Assembly: GCA_029251785.1 (NCBI GenBank)
Contig: JAQXCQ010000218.1
Location: forward strand, 1-42,387
Direction: 5' to 3'
Origin: Maricaulis sp.
GTDB lineage: Bacteria > Pseudomonadota > Alphaproteobacteria > Caulobacterales > Maricaulaceae
DNA: 42,387 nt
In this document: in pieces, positions 8,962 through 17,649 of the stretch
Layout: each line of letters begins with the position of its first letter
Position numbering within the stretch: position 1 is the first letter of the stretch
Program-made: the position numbers and the translations under genes
The notes under the pieces: model-generated
Databases searched by the model: none
Seen by the model: the letters and a program-made list of their open reading frames with translations, nothing else
What the model was told of the DNA's origin: nothing

Positions 8962-10011
8962 TTACATGGCCGCGCGTTTTATACTAGGCGCACCATCATG
9001 GCCAGCACCCTTTGCCGCTGATGTATGTGGCGCATTATTGTCTTTGGCCTTTTTAATGGCAGCAGCTTCTGCGCGATCCTCGATTCGACGACGCAGGTTA
9101 GAGACAGTATTCCGAATCTCATTCTTCGACAGCTCGATTGAATCGCCATTTGCATAGGCGGCAAACGCCCCCATTGCGAGCTCCTTCGTCAAACGCATCG
9201 CCCGCTCATTCACACCCCCATCGGCGCGCAATGATGTCACTTGGTCAATCAGCGCTTCGGAAACTTCAGCCGCCTCCAACCGTTTAGCCTTTAGCAATTG
9301 TGCCTTTAATTCTCGGGCGGTGCGCTCCAAATCGTTCACGTCCAGCTTCATCTGAACCGGTTCAATTTCTTCCAAATTCGCCAAGTGCAATTCCAGTGAC
9401 ACGACAATCCGCATTGCCAAACGGCGCATACGTTCAGTTGAAATCGCGGCATGGGCTTCCTTGATCCAGCCAGCTGCCGTCGCCAGGGTTTTCTCATCGC
9501 CCTCGACCGTCGCTTTTAACAAATTCGGCACTTCGACACTGGGCCCGTTGTTTTCGCGACTGTTCGGTCTGCGGCGATCAGGCCCGATATACTCGCTTGT
9601 GACGACGAATTCTTTCCTCTTGGCCACCAACGCCTTGACCCGATCAAGCGCGAATGCCGTGGAAAACGGTCGGACGATTACATCATCAGACCCACACTCA
9701 ATGGCGCTGCGGATATGGTGCTGATCGCGACTCCAGGTGGTCAGAACAAACAATACGAAAGGGTTTGCTCCAAGCTCGCTACGTCTGACAGAACGGACGA
9801 TTTTAAAGACATCCGTGTCGGTCGCACTACTCTCAGCAAGAATCAGCGTCGGAGACGTTTCCGTCAGAGCCGCCTTGAATTCAGTCAGATTGGATACGCA
9901 TTCAATTTGCCGAAACCCAACCTCGAATAAGGTGTAGCGTGTGGTCCGTTGATTGACATGAATGGGATCAAAAAGGAGCACATTAGCCCGGGAATAGTCG
10001 ATCTCGGACAT
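8962..10011 (-). CDS. Response-regulator-like protein with degenerate receiver (Glu in place of the phosphorylated Asp)
   Basis: From the ATG at 10011 (GGGGGG about 10 bases upstream) the protein has 349 residues. Residues 9-131 read as a CheY-like receiver: VLLFDP for the acidic pocket, PTLILAE where families have PDLILLD, VLTTWS with the conserved Thr, and VRPFS in place of VKPF. So Asp is replaced by Glu60, the second acidic-pocket residue by Pro16, and the invariant Lys by Arg114. Such a receiver is unlikely to take phosphate normally; Glu may mimic the active state. EYIGPDRRR at 140-148 resembles a motif found after receivers in other alphaproteobacterial regulators. Residues 160-320 are alpha-helical with probable coiled coil; the tail is Ala/Lys rich. 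No DNA-binding or enzymatic domain is visible. Partner and output are unknown. Confidence 0.8.
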   Translation of the reverse strand: MSEIDYSRANVLLFDPIHVNQRTTRYTLFEVGFRQIECVSNLTEFKAALTETSPTLILAESSATDTDVFKIVRSVRRSELGANPFVLFVLTTWSRDQHHIRSAIECGSDDVIVRPFSTAFALDRVKALVAKRKEFVVTSEYIGPDRRRPNSRENNGPSVEVPNLLKATVEGDEKTLATAAGWIKEAHAAISTERMRRLAMRIVVSLELHLANLEEIEPVQMKLDVNDLERTARELKAQLLKAKRLEAAEVSEALIDQVTSLRADGGVNERAMRLTKELAMGAFAAYANGDSIELSKNEIRNTVSNLRRRIEDRAEAAAIKKAKDNNAPHTSAAKGAGHDGAPSIKRAAM

Positions 10012-10109
10012 AGGCGCATTACCCCCCAAACTCATAAAACAAACGACTTCAAGTCAGAGTATCGGCGCGATTGGTTTCGAACCGCTTACTTTCGGACTTA
10101 AAACTCTCT

Positions 10110-10835
10110 CTAAACTGCATTTACAATCATCGAGAAATTATCGGCCGTCAAACTGGCCCCACCAACCAAGGCTCCGTCCACGTCTTGCAGCGCCAGAATT
10201 TCAGCAGCATTTCCTGGCTTAACGGAGCCGCCGTATAAGATCTGCGTTATCTCAGGTTCGGCCAATTGGGCGCGTATAAAGGCGTGCATCGACGCGATGT
10301 CGTCTAGCGAGGCTGTTAGACCGGTTCCGATAGCCCAAACCGGCTCATAGGCAATCACAAGATTATCCGCTCCCTCTTTCGGAACAGAACCAGCGAGTTG
10401 AGCGCCCACAACCTCTTGTGCGAGGCCGGACTCGCGATCCGCGAGCGTTTCACCGATGCAAATGATCGGTTTCAATCCCTGCGACAAAACCGCCTCAGCT
10501 TTGCATTGCACCATCTCATTTGTCTCGGCGTGGTCAGCCCGGCGTTCCGAATGTCCGACGATTACATACGCGGCACCGGCATCTTTGAGCATGCTCACAG
10601 CAATGTCACCCGTGTGCGCACCGCTTTGAGCGACGTGACAATCTTGCGCCCCAAGTTGGATGCTCGAACCCTGGCAGGCCTCCACGGCTCTCGCCAGAAG
10701 TGTGACGGGTGGACAGACTAAAACATCGGCGGCTGAATTCGGAACAATACTTGACGCTAATTCTTTGAAATAAGACAGGTTACTTGCGTCCCCATTCATC
10801 TTCCAATTGCCCGCAATCATTGTTTTACGTAGCAT
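10110..10835 (-). CDS. tpiA: Triosephosphate isomerase
   Basis: Interconverts dihydroxyacetone phosphate and glyceraldehyde 3-phosphate. The TIM-barrel landmarks are complete: AGNWKMNG at residues 8-15 (Asn10, Lys12), VGHSERR with catalytic His95, AYEPVWAIGTG with catalytic Glu164, and the phosphate-binding LYGGSVKPGNA near the end. From the ATG at 10835 it has 241 residues, close to the usual 250. A longer frame begins four codons earlier at TTG, but the ATG is preceded by GGGGATAGGA and fits better. It diverges from ppiD across 232 bases that contain a nested inverted repeat. Confidence 0.97.
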   Translation of the reverse strand: MLRKTMIAGNWKMNGDASNLSYFKELASSIVPNSAADVLVCPPVTLLARAVEACQGSSIQLGAQDCHVAQSGAHTGDIAVSMLKDAGAAYVIVGHSERRADHAETNEMVQCKAEAVLSQGLKPIICIGETLADRESGLAQEVVGAQLAGSVPKEGADNLVIAYEPVWAIGTGLTASLDDIASMHAFIRAQLAEPEITQILYGGSVKPGNAAEILALQDVDGALVGGASLTADNFSMIVNAV

Positions 10836-10890
10836 TCCTATCCCCAATTCATGTCCAACAGTCAGCTGGAATATTTGCCCTATTTCGTCA

Positions 10891-10926
10891 TTGGATTAGT
10901 GCGCATCGGCGCATTGGGCAATCCAA
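10891..10926. repeat. Nested inverted repeat in the tpiA-ppiD divergent promoter region
   Basis: Outer arms ttggatt (10891-10897) and aatccaa (10920-10926) enclose an inner perfect hairpin tgcgc-atcg-gcgca (10900-10913). It lies 56 bases from the tpiA start and 142 from the ppiD start. On the minus strand TTGCCC-N17-TAATCC overlaps it, a weak promoter candidate for tpiA. It could be a regulator-binding site. I see nothing else definite in 10836-11067. Confidence 0.35.
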
Positions 10927-11067
10927 CAATGGCGGGTTTTCACCGAAAGCTGCGCCTCAAGAACCGATAAACAGCTCAACATCCGATATTCGACAGCCCC
11001 AAATGCTTGCAGGTACTGGGCCCTAGGTTTACGTTTCGCGCATTCAAATCAAAGGCGTTTAGAAACC

Positions 11068-13017
11068 ATGCTGTCCAATCTCCGCGCATTCGCTCAATCT
11101 CCGTGGTCTGCTGTCCTCATTTTCCTTATTATTCTGAGTTTTGCCGCCTTTGGCTTACCAGGAATTTTCACCGGCAGCGGAACAGCAGTTGTTGTGGTTG
11201 GCAAGGAGCAGGTTTCCGCTCGCGAATTGGCCCAAGCCTATCAACGCGACATTCGCGACCGTCAGACAGACAATCCCGGCTATACACGTCAGGAGGCACA
11301 AGCGGAAAACCTGGGGGATTACACCCTACGCCAATTGATGGTCCGTGCGGCCTTCCTCGGCAAGGCCCGAGAGCTGGGATTATCGGTATCGGACGAGGCA
11401 CTTGTAGAAAGTGTGCGCGATTTTTTCGTCAATCCGGCGACCGGTCAATACGACTACCAAATCATGCAGCAGACACTCAATCAGCTCAACATGAACGAAA
11501 ACCAGTTTCAGGATGATCAGGTTGCTGAATTGATCCGGCAACAATTGTTTGTTTCGCTAAGCTCGGGGATTACACCTCCGTCAATCCTGATGGATACACG
11601 GATCGGCGCCGCACTTGAGCAACGCAGGATGCGCGCTCTCTTTCTTGATAACAGCGTACTCGATGAATTCACCGCGCCTACCGATGAGCAATTGCTGGAG
11701 CTCATGGAAAACGAATCCTACCGGTTTGTCCGTCCCGAGTATCGCGCCTTCACGCTCGCGCGCTTTCGCCTACAGGATTTCCTCGTCGACATTGAAGTCG
11801 ATGAAACGGTCCTGCGGGACACGTATCAGTACGAGTTAGAGTCAGGCCAAATCGGCACCCCCGCACGACGGACGTTCACGCAAATTGACGCAACGGACGA
11901 AGCGACCGCTCAAATGGTGCGCGACAGACTGACCGCAGGCGAGACGGCGTCAGAAGTCGCCGCTGAGCTTGGTTTAATGCCGCCACTTGAACACGACGAC
12001 ATTCAGATTGAGGTCATTCCTGACACGGTATTGCGAGATCGCGTCTTTGAACTCCCAGCGGGCAGTATTGAGATCATCGAGGGCAATTTTAATTGGTATG
12101 TCGCATTTGTTTCAGCGGCCATTGATGAGAACATCCCCACCTATGAGGAGCGTCTGCCGGAATTGCAGACAATCGCTGCCGACACAGATGCGCGCAATTT
12201 GATGTATGATCGCCTCGGAGAATTCGAAAGCATCCGCGGCGGACGCGGTGGCGCAACACTCGAGGAAGCCGGCGCTGAAGCGGGTGTCCCAATTGAGGTG
12301 TTCACAGCTCTGTCTCAAGCGGGCAGAGACCGGTCTGGTGCCTGGGCTGCGCCCACACAACAATTCACACCATCGGGTCAGTTTCAATTGATCTCCGAAT
12401 TGCAAGGCGATGTTCTCAATTCGGCATTTGAACAGCCGGTCTCTTTCGAGACCCCGATCGAACAATACAATGAGACCGATTACTTCGCGTTGCGCGTTGA
12501 TGAGATCATTCCCTCACGCCCGTACACACTTGACGAAGCACGAGCCGAGGCCGAGCAACGTTGGTACGCGATTCAGGCCAATACGGCTCTCACGGCTCTC
12601 GTGGAATCAGCGCGCGATCGCGTCGAGTCCGGTGAAGCGCTAGACGATGTCGCCGCGAGCATTGGCGGACGCGTCGGCTCTGCCACATTGGGTCGCACCG
12701 AACAATTGGGTGAATTTGCGCCGATTGTTGTTCAGACAGCATTTGGTGCCTCAGAAGGCGATACCGTCCTTCTTGCCCCTGACGATCGCTACCCAAATGT
12801 TGCCGTGATTGTCGTTGACGAAATCATCCCCGGTGATGCCAGCACCATCACGCCGGCCCAGATGGTGGGGGCGCAAAACGCCATGCTCGAACAAATGAGC
12901 GAGGATGTTTTCTACAGCATGCAGGCTGCCCTCATGGATGAATATGAGCTCCACAATCCGGTTATTGATACCCGCCTGCGCGCGTCTGCGCTGGGTGAAA
13001 ATCTCGATCCCCAGTGA
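11068..13017 (+). CDS. ppiD: PpiD-like peptidyl-prolyl isomerase / periplasmic folding chaperone
   Basis: A 649-residue protein with one N-terminal membrane anchor (about residues 13-32, SAVLIFLIILSFAAFGLPG) and a large periplasmic part, the plan of PpiD near the Sec translocon. The SurA/PpiD N-terminal region is clear: VGKEQVSARELAQAYQRD, then LRQLMVRAAFLGKARELGLSVSDEALVESV. A parvulin-type region follows around residues 260-370 but is divergent, and a second SurA-like helical part lies near the C-terminus. The parvulin domain may be inactive. Its TGA overlaps the GTG start of trpE by four bases, so trpE is probably translated by coupling. In alphaproteobacteria a PpiD-like gene often lies between tpiA and trpE. 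Confidence 0.88.
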   Translation: MLSNLRAFAQSPWSAVLIFLIILSFAAFGLPGIFTGSGTAVVVVGKEQVSARELAQAYQRDIRDRQTDNPGYTRQEAQAENLGDYTLRQLMVRAAFLGKARELGLSVSDEALVESVRDFFVNPATGQYDYQIMQQTLNQLNMNENQFQDDQVAELIRQQLFVSLSSGITPPSILMDTRIGAALEQRRMRALFLDNSVLDEFTAPTDEQLLELMENESYRFVRPEYRAFTLARFRLQDFLVDIEVDETVLRDTYQYELESGQIGTPARRTFTQIDATDEATAQMVRDRLTAGETASEVAAELGLMPPLEHDDIQIEVIPDTVLRDRVFELPAGSIEIIEGNFNWYVAFVSAAIDENIPTYEERLPELQTIAADTDARNLMYDRLGEFESIRGGRGGATLEEAGAEAGVPIEVFTALSQAGRDRSGAWAAPTQQFTPSGQFQLISELQGDVLNSAFEQPVSFETPIEQYNETDYFALRVDEIIPSRPYTLDEARAEAEQRWYAIQANTALTALVESARDRVESGEALDDVAASIGGRVGSATLGRTEQLGEFAPIVVQTAFGASEGDTVLLAPDDRYPNVAVIVVDEIIPGDASTITPAQMVGAQNAMLEQMSEDVFYSMQAALMDEYELHNPVIDTRLRASALGENLDPQ

Positions 13018-14516
13018 CGCGGTATTTCCCGGAGTTCAAATCAGTCGCCTCTGCCTTCGAGCGCGGGGAAACAACAGTCCTGCACACAACCAAGGCCGAC
13101 GACCTACTCACACCGGTTGCCGCCTATCTCAAACTTTGCCGATCGCAGAGCAACGCTTTCTTGCTTGAATCCGTCGAAGGCGGAGCATGGCGCGGCCGCT
13201 ATTCCGCGATAGGATTCGATCCGGATCTGATCTGGAAATGCCGAAATGGCCAGGCTAGCCAGGCCACTGGCACCGACATCGCCGCTGATCGCTTTCGCGC
13301 GATTGATCTGCCCCCGATGCAGGCTCTTCGCCATGTTATCAACCAGGCTCGCTGCCCATTACCTGAGAATGCCCCGTCAATTGCATCGGGCCTGTTTGGG
13401 TATGTGGGTTACGACATGGTCCGCTATCTGGAAGATTTACCGTCCAACGCTGCTCCTGACCCCCTAAATTTCCCCGAGAGCGTTCTCATACGACCCAAAA
13501 CTGTCGTGGTCTTTGACGCTCTCAAGCAGGAAATTCAGGTTTTTTGCCCCATTCGACCCGGCGGTGACAGCGCTCACGAATACTCGGCGCGCGAAGCCTA
13601 TGACGCCGCTGTGGAGCGTCTGCAAAACGCTTTGTCCTGCCTCGCAAGCCCCCTACCCGAACCAATTCCGGCAGAGGGTACGCTTCGCGAGATAAAATCA
13701 AACCATGCGCCCCAAAGCTTCCGTGACGGTGTCGAAACCGCGCGCGATTATATCCGTGCCGGTGACGCCTTCCAGGTCGTACCCAGCCAACGATTTAGCG
13801 TCGAGTATCCCGCTGAGCCTTTTCGCGTGTATCGCTCTTTGCGCCGGCTAAACCCCTCACCCTTCCTGTTTTTCTTTAAACTCAACAGTGTTCAAATCGC
13901 GGGTTCCAGTCCCGAAATTTTGGTCCGCCTGCGTGATGGAGTGGTCACGGTTCGGCCGATTGCCGGAACACGGCCACGCGGGGAGAGCCCGGCGGAGGAC
14001 GACGCCTACGAAGCGGATTTACTTGCCGATCCCAAGGAGCGCTCCGAACATTTAATGCTGCTGGATTTGGGCCGCAATGATGTGGGCCGCGTCTCCCGTC
14101 CGGGCAGCGTGCGCATCACATCACGGGAAGAAGTCGAACGCTACAGCCATGTCATGCACATAGTCTCCAATGTCGAAGGCGATATCTTAGACGACAAAGA
14201 CGCGGTCGACGCACTGTTTGCAGGATTTCCCGCCGGCACGGTATCTGGCGCGCCGAAAGTGCGTGCAATGGAAATCATTGACGAAATTGAACCGCATCGC
14301 CGGGGTATTTACGGCGGAGCCGTGGGCTATTTCAGTGCGGATGGTGGTATGGATACGTGCATCGCCTTGCGGACCGCGGTGTTTCGAGACGGCAAAATGC
14401 ACGTGCAGGCCGGTGCGGGTGTGGTCCTGGATTCAGATCCGGAATCGGAAAGAGTCGAAACCGTCAATAAGGCAGCCGCCTTGTTTCGAGCCGCGGAAGA
14501 TTCACTCGACCAGTGA
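13014..14516 (+). CDS. trpE: Anthranilate synthase component I
   Basis: Converts chorismate to anthranilate with ammonia from TrpG, the committed step of tryptophan synthesis. In 500 residues it shows the feedback-inhibition segment LLESVEGGAWRGRYSAIG near residue 50, then the chorismate-binding domain: RPIAGTRPRG, DPKERSEHLMLLDLGRNDVGRV, FPAGTVSGAPKVRAMEIIDE, GIYGGAVGYFS and GAGVVLDSDPESE. The start is GTG at 13014, overlapping the ppiD stop as GTGA. The 3' end overlaps the convergent deacetylase gene by 15 bases. No leader peptide or attenuator is visible upstream because the start lies inside ppiD. It is separated from trpG by the oppositely oriented deacetylase. Confidence 0.97.
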   Translation: MTRYFPEFKSVASAFERGETTVLHTTKADDLLTPVAAYLKLCRSQSNAFLLESVEGGAWRGRYSAIGFDPDLIWKCRNGQASQATGTDIAADRFRAIDLPPMQALRHVINQARCPLPENAPSIASGLFGYVGYDMVRYLEDLPSNAAPDPLNFPESVLIRPKTVVVFDALKQEIQVFCPIRPGGDSAHEYSAREAYDAAVERLQNALSCLASPLPEPIPAEGTLREIKSNHAPQSFRDGVETARDYIRAGDAFQVVPSQRFSVEYPAEPFRVYRSLRRLNPSPFLFFFKLNSVQIAGSSPEILVRLRDGVVTVRPIAGTRPRGESPAEDDAYEADLLADPKERSEHLMLLDLGRNDVGRVSRPGSVRITSREEVERYSHVMHIVSNVEGDILDDKDAVDALFAGFPAGTVSGAPKVRAMEIIDEIEPHRRGIYGGAVGYFSADGGMDTCIALRTAVFRDGKMHVQAGAGVVLDSDPESERVETVNKAAALFRAAEDSLDQ

Positions 14517-15605
14517 CGCAGACTGTGTGCTGTCGGGTGTAGACAAACTGACTCGCTCCACCATACCGCGGACAGTGACAAACTGAATTCCACGCGCCCT
14601 TGCGCCGTCAATCCAATTCTCTAGCACCTCCAAGGTCTGGGGATGTGGATGCCCGATCGCCACCGCCCAGCCACGTGATTTCGCCAAATTTTCAGCTTGT
14701 TCCAGGCGCGCGATAATCGCGCTTTCTTCGATGACATGGTCGAGAAAAATATCCCTTTCCAATGTCACGAACCCGATGTCGCGGGCAATGCGCGATCCGT
14801 GGCTACCCGACGCTGTCCGCGAATCTAAAAACAGCGGCACCACCTGCGAGGCCTCTTCGAGAATGACCTGCATCGCATGGTCATCGCGGGTAAAGCGACT
14901 GCCCATATGATTATTCAATCCGATGGCACCAGGAACGCGGGCAAGCGACCAGCGCATGCGCGCGCGAAGCGCGTCATCGCTGAGTTGAAGCAGCAATGCA
15001 TTCGGCCCCGGGTCAGCCAACCCAACCGGTTCCATTGGCACATGCACGATCACATCAAGCCCGGCCGCATTCGCGATCTGTGAAGCACTCGACGCGTCCT
15101 CCGCGTAGGGTAGGATCGCCACCGTCAGCGGTGCATTCAGTCCCAATAATCGCATTAAAGCCGGCTGATTGAGTCCCATATCATCAATGATCAGCGCGAT
15201 GGTTGGTTCGGGCAACATATCAATGGGTTCACCCGGCAAGACGACCCGAGCACTGGGTATTGATTCCGCCGGCGGCAATGCGCTCAAAGTGTCAGGTGGG
15301 GCAATCGCATAGAAAACACTGTTCTCGCCCGCATCCACATTTTCTGGTGCAGCCGGCAAGATGATCGGGTCGGTATACGGGATGACGAGCGTGCGCGTCA
15401 GAGCTGCAGAATTCGAAGCCTCGTCGGACGGCAACGGAACGGTGGAATTTGGAGTAGCGGCGGTATTGGACTCGGCATTCTCTGCCCCGCGGTCAGACGC
15501 AAACATGACGGCTGCAACCAAAAACAATACCGCCGCGGCCGCACCGGCAAGCGTGTGCACCGAAGAATTTAGAGTGCGAATCGGAGGGGGATTTTCCTGA
15601 GTCAT
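14502..15605 (-). CDS. Divergent polysaccharide deacetylase family protein
   Basis: A 367-residue envelope protein of the divergent polysaccharide deacetylase family (Pfam PF04748, NodB-like fold). There is one membrane anchor at about residues 17-36, a Pro/Ala-rich low-complexity linker to about 130, then the domain with motifs TIALIIDDMG (Asp141, Asp142), HVPMEP (188-193), GLNNHMGS (229-236), LFLDSRT and GHPHPQT (318-324). These match the expected acidic and histidine ligands, so it is probably an active hydrolase, though no substrate is established for this family. It lies tail-to-tail with trpE (15-base overlap) and head-to-head with trpG. A perfect CtrA-type site is 24 bases upstream of its start, so cell-cycle control is plausible. 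Confidence 0.9.
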   Translation of the reverse strand: MTQENPPPIRTLNSSVHTLAGAAAAVLFLVAAVMFASDRGAENAESNTAATPNSTVPLPSDEASNSAALTRTLVIPYTDPIILPAAPENVDAGENSVFYAIAPPDTLSALPPAESIPSARVVLPGEPIDMLPEPTIALIIDDMGLNQPALMRLLGLNAPLTVAILPYAEDASSASQIANAAGLDVIVHVPMEPVGLADPGPNALLLQLSDDALRARMRWSLARVPGAIGLNNHMGSRFTRDDHAMQVILEEASQVVPLFLDSRTASGSHGSRIARDIGFVTLERDIFLDHVIEESAIIARLEQAENLAKSRGWAVAIGHPHPQTLEVLENWIDGARARGIQFVTVRGMVERVSLSTPDSTQSASLVE

Positions 15606-15628
15606 GCCAACACCAACGCTCGCACCGA

Positions 15629-15643
15629 TTAACCAGTCGTTAA
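15629..15643. promoter_or_regulatory. ctrA box: Perfect CtrA-type site (TTAA-N7-TTAA)
   Basis: The sequence ttaaccagtcgttaa exactly matches the Caulobacter CtrA consensus. It lies in the 99-base gap between the divergent starts of the deacetylase (24 bases away) and trpG (62 bases away). GANTC sites, the target of the CcrM cell-cycle methyltransferase, occur at 15599-15603 and 15698-15702, each next to a start codon. The position close to the deacetylase start fits a promoter-proximal site; whether it activates or represses cannot be told. Confidence 0.55.
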
Positions 15644-15704
15644 ACAGTCACCGCATTGGCCTTTTCCAGTGAACCGCCTAGGAAGAATACGGCAGGAGAC
15701 TCGC

Positions 15705-16295
15705 ATGCTTTTGATCATCGATAATTATGACAGCTTTACGTTCAATCTGGTGCACTACTTTTTGGAGCTCGGCGCAAAAACCCGAGTCGTTCGAAATGAC
15801 GAGCTCACGGTTGCACAAGCCCTGTCACTTCGCCCCAATGGCATTGTCCTGTCCCCGGGCCCCTGTGCGCCGGATACCGCCGGAATTTGCCTCGACCTGA
15901 TTCGCAAAGCTCCGGCAGAGATGCCGATTCTAGGCGTCTGTCTGGGCCACCAGGCAATGGGGCAAGCGTTCGGCGGTGACGTCATCGCAGCGAAAGAAAT
16001 CATGCACGGTAAAACCAGCCCTATTTCACATGACGGCACAGGGTTGTTTTCCGATATACCCAACCCGTTTATCGCCACACGCTATCACAGCCTTGCCATC
16101 AAGCCGGAATCCTTTCCGGCCGCTCTTCGCGTCACAGCGCGCACTGCAGATGGTGAGATTATGGGATTATGCCATACAGAACGTCCGATCCACGGCGTGC
16201 AATTCCACCCGGAATCGATCGCGTCCGAGCATGGACATCATCTCCTCCGCAATTTTCTCAATATGACCGAAGACTCTATCGCAATACCCGCCTGA
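15705..16295 (+). CDS. trpG: Anthranilate synthase component II (glutamine amidotransferase)
   Basis: Releases ammonia from glutamine for TrpE. It is a class I amidotransferase of 196 residues: IIDNYDSFTFNLVHYF at the start, the oxyanion strand SPGPCAPDTAG at 50-60, nucleophile Cys79 in GVCLGHQAMGQAFGG, and the His/Glu pair in GVQFHPESIASEHG near the end. The ATG at 15705 is preceded by AGGAG with ideal spacing; an in-frame GTG 36 bases earlier is less likely. It starts a new transcript because the deacetylase is divergent upstream. It is followed by an unusually long gap before trpD. The family also includes PabA, but the trpD/trpC neighbours support TrpG; a dual role is possible. Confidence 0.95.
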   Translation: MLLIIDNYDSFTFNLVHYFLELGAKTRVVRNDELTVAQALSLRPNGIVLSPGPCAPDTAGICLDLIRKAPAEMPILGVCLGHQAMGQAFGGDVIAAKEIMHGKTSPISHDGTGLFSDIPNPFIATRYHSLAIKPESFPAALRVTARTADGEIMGLCHTERPIHGVQFHPESIASEHGHHLLRNFLNMTEDSIAIPA

Positions 16296-16627
16296 CCGCC
16301 GCGGCTCATTGCCAAGCTACATTTCGCGCCTTATGACAAAATGGTTCGTTCATTTCCAACCCGAGTCAGCCGGTATGCCGATCCCTAGCGCCCTTCAGAC
16401 ACATGCAAGCCTTGCACACGCAAGCGGTCTGTCTGTATGCGCTCGTCCGTGCGTTCGATACCATCCGCTGAACCGATGCGAGGCGCGCTTTGCCGCCTGG
16501 GGTTTGGGCCGGCGATGGCGCAGCCCGGTCTGATCTTTACGGTCAACCCAACGCGGTCACTTCCATCCGAGAAGCGGTTCCCGCGCCCATCAGAACACCT
16601 ACCACGCATAACAAGAAAGATTGCGGC
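16296..16627. other. 332-base gap between trpG and trpD without a recognisable gene
   Basis: trpG and trpD are usually adjacent. Here all three plus-strand frames are broken: one frame is open from 16309 to 16533, and the frame of trpD is open from 16490. Neither open stretch matches a family I know, and the minus-strand frame at 16385-16609 is arginine-rich and unconvincing. There is no clear terminator or attenuator hairpin. It may be a decayed small gene or a leader for trpD. Confidence 0.5.
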
Positions 16628-17647
16628 ATGAGCCAGCTCGCACTGTGCCTTAAGGCGTTAAGCCAGGGACAACGCCCCCAACCCTCACACATTGAGGGTG
16701 CTTTTGAACAATTGATGGACGGAGACGCCCCCGACGCGGCCATTGGTGGCTTCCTCATGGGACTCGCGGCAATCGGCGAGACTCCGGACGACATCGTTGC
16801 AGGCGCGCGCGTGCTGCGTGGTCGCATGGCGACCATCAACGCGCCAGCCGGGGCGATTGATACCTGCGGAACCGGCGGCGATGGCAAAGGTGCCTACAAT
16901 ATCTCCACAGCAGCCGCCATTGTTGCCGCCGGAGCGGGAGCCATTGTTGCCAAGCACGGAAATAGAGCGGCTTCATCCAAATCGGGATCCTCCGACGTTC
17001 TGGGGGAATTGGGCGTTTGTCTGGGCGCCAGGACGGAGGATGTCGAGCGATCCATCCGGGAAGCGGGCGTAGGCTTTTTGTATGCCCCTGCACACCATAG
17101 CGCGGTGAGACATGTAGCAAGCGCCCGCAAGGGACTGGGTGTGCGCACACTGTTCAACCTGCTTGGCCCGCTCGCCAATCCCGCCGGGGCAAAACGACAA
17201 TTACTGGGGGTCTTCGATCCGCGGTGGATGCAGCCGATGGCCCAGGCTCTGCGCGATCTCGGGTGCGAGCGAGCCATCATAATGTGTGGCCAAGATGGCA
17301 TGGACGAGATCACCACGACCATGGGCACTGATGCGGTCGAGCTTCGTGATGGTGAAATTCGCCAATTCGAGATTACACCGGAGGATGCCGATATCCCTCG
17401 CGCCACCGAGACCGAGTTACAAGGCGGCGATCCAACCTATAATGCGGCAGCAATCCAGAGATTACTGGATGGCGAGACCGGCGCCTTTCGAAACATTGTT
17501 TTGCTCAATGCCGGTGCTGCCCTCATGCTTGCCGATCGAGCTGCCGACATTCGAGAAGGCGCACAATTGGCCGCCAGTGCCATCGATGACGGCCGGGCAC
17601 GCCGGGCACTCGACCGGATGGTCACCATCTCCAATGGCGGAGTCTGA
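16628..17647 (+). CDS. trpD: Anthranilate phosphoribosyltransferase
   Basis: Transfers the phosphoribosyl group of PRPP to anthranilate, the second step of tryptophan synthesis. The 339-residue protein has the glycine-rich phosphate loop [17 protein letters not shown] (GTGGDGKG at 81-88), [22 protein letters not shown] with its anthranilate- and metal-contacting residues, [21 protein letters not shown], and MDEITTT. The start was set at the ATG at 16628 because the family begins with a short helix (here [10 protein letters not shown]); the open frame extends 46 codons upstream without family similarity. The ribosome-binding site is weak. It is followed by trpC after 2 bases. Confidence 0.96.
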   Translation: MSQLALCLKALSQGQRPQPSHIEGAFEQLMDGDAPDAAIGGFLMGLAAIGETPDDIVAGARVLRGRMATINAPAGAIDTCGTGGDGKGAYNISTAAAIVAAGAGAIVAKHGNRAASSKSGSSDVLGELGVCLGARTEDVERSIREAGVGFLYAPAHHSAVRHVASARKGLGVRTLFNLLGPLANPAGAKRQLLGVFDPRWMQPMAQALRDLGCERAIIMCGQDGMDEITTTMGTDAVELRDGEIRQFEITPEDADIPRATETELQGGDPTYNAAAIQRLLDGETGAFRNIVLLNAGAALMLADRAADIREGAQLAASAIDDGRARRALDRMVTISNGGV

Positions 17648-17649
17648 GC

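Noticed and set aside
10040-10105. Sequence resembling a tRNA T-arm (GGTTCGAAACC on the minus strand) between tpiA and the receiver-like gene
   Set aside because: The arms on both sides do not pair, there is no acceptor stem, anticodon arm or CCA; no tRNA can be built.
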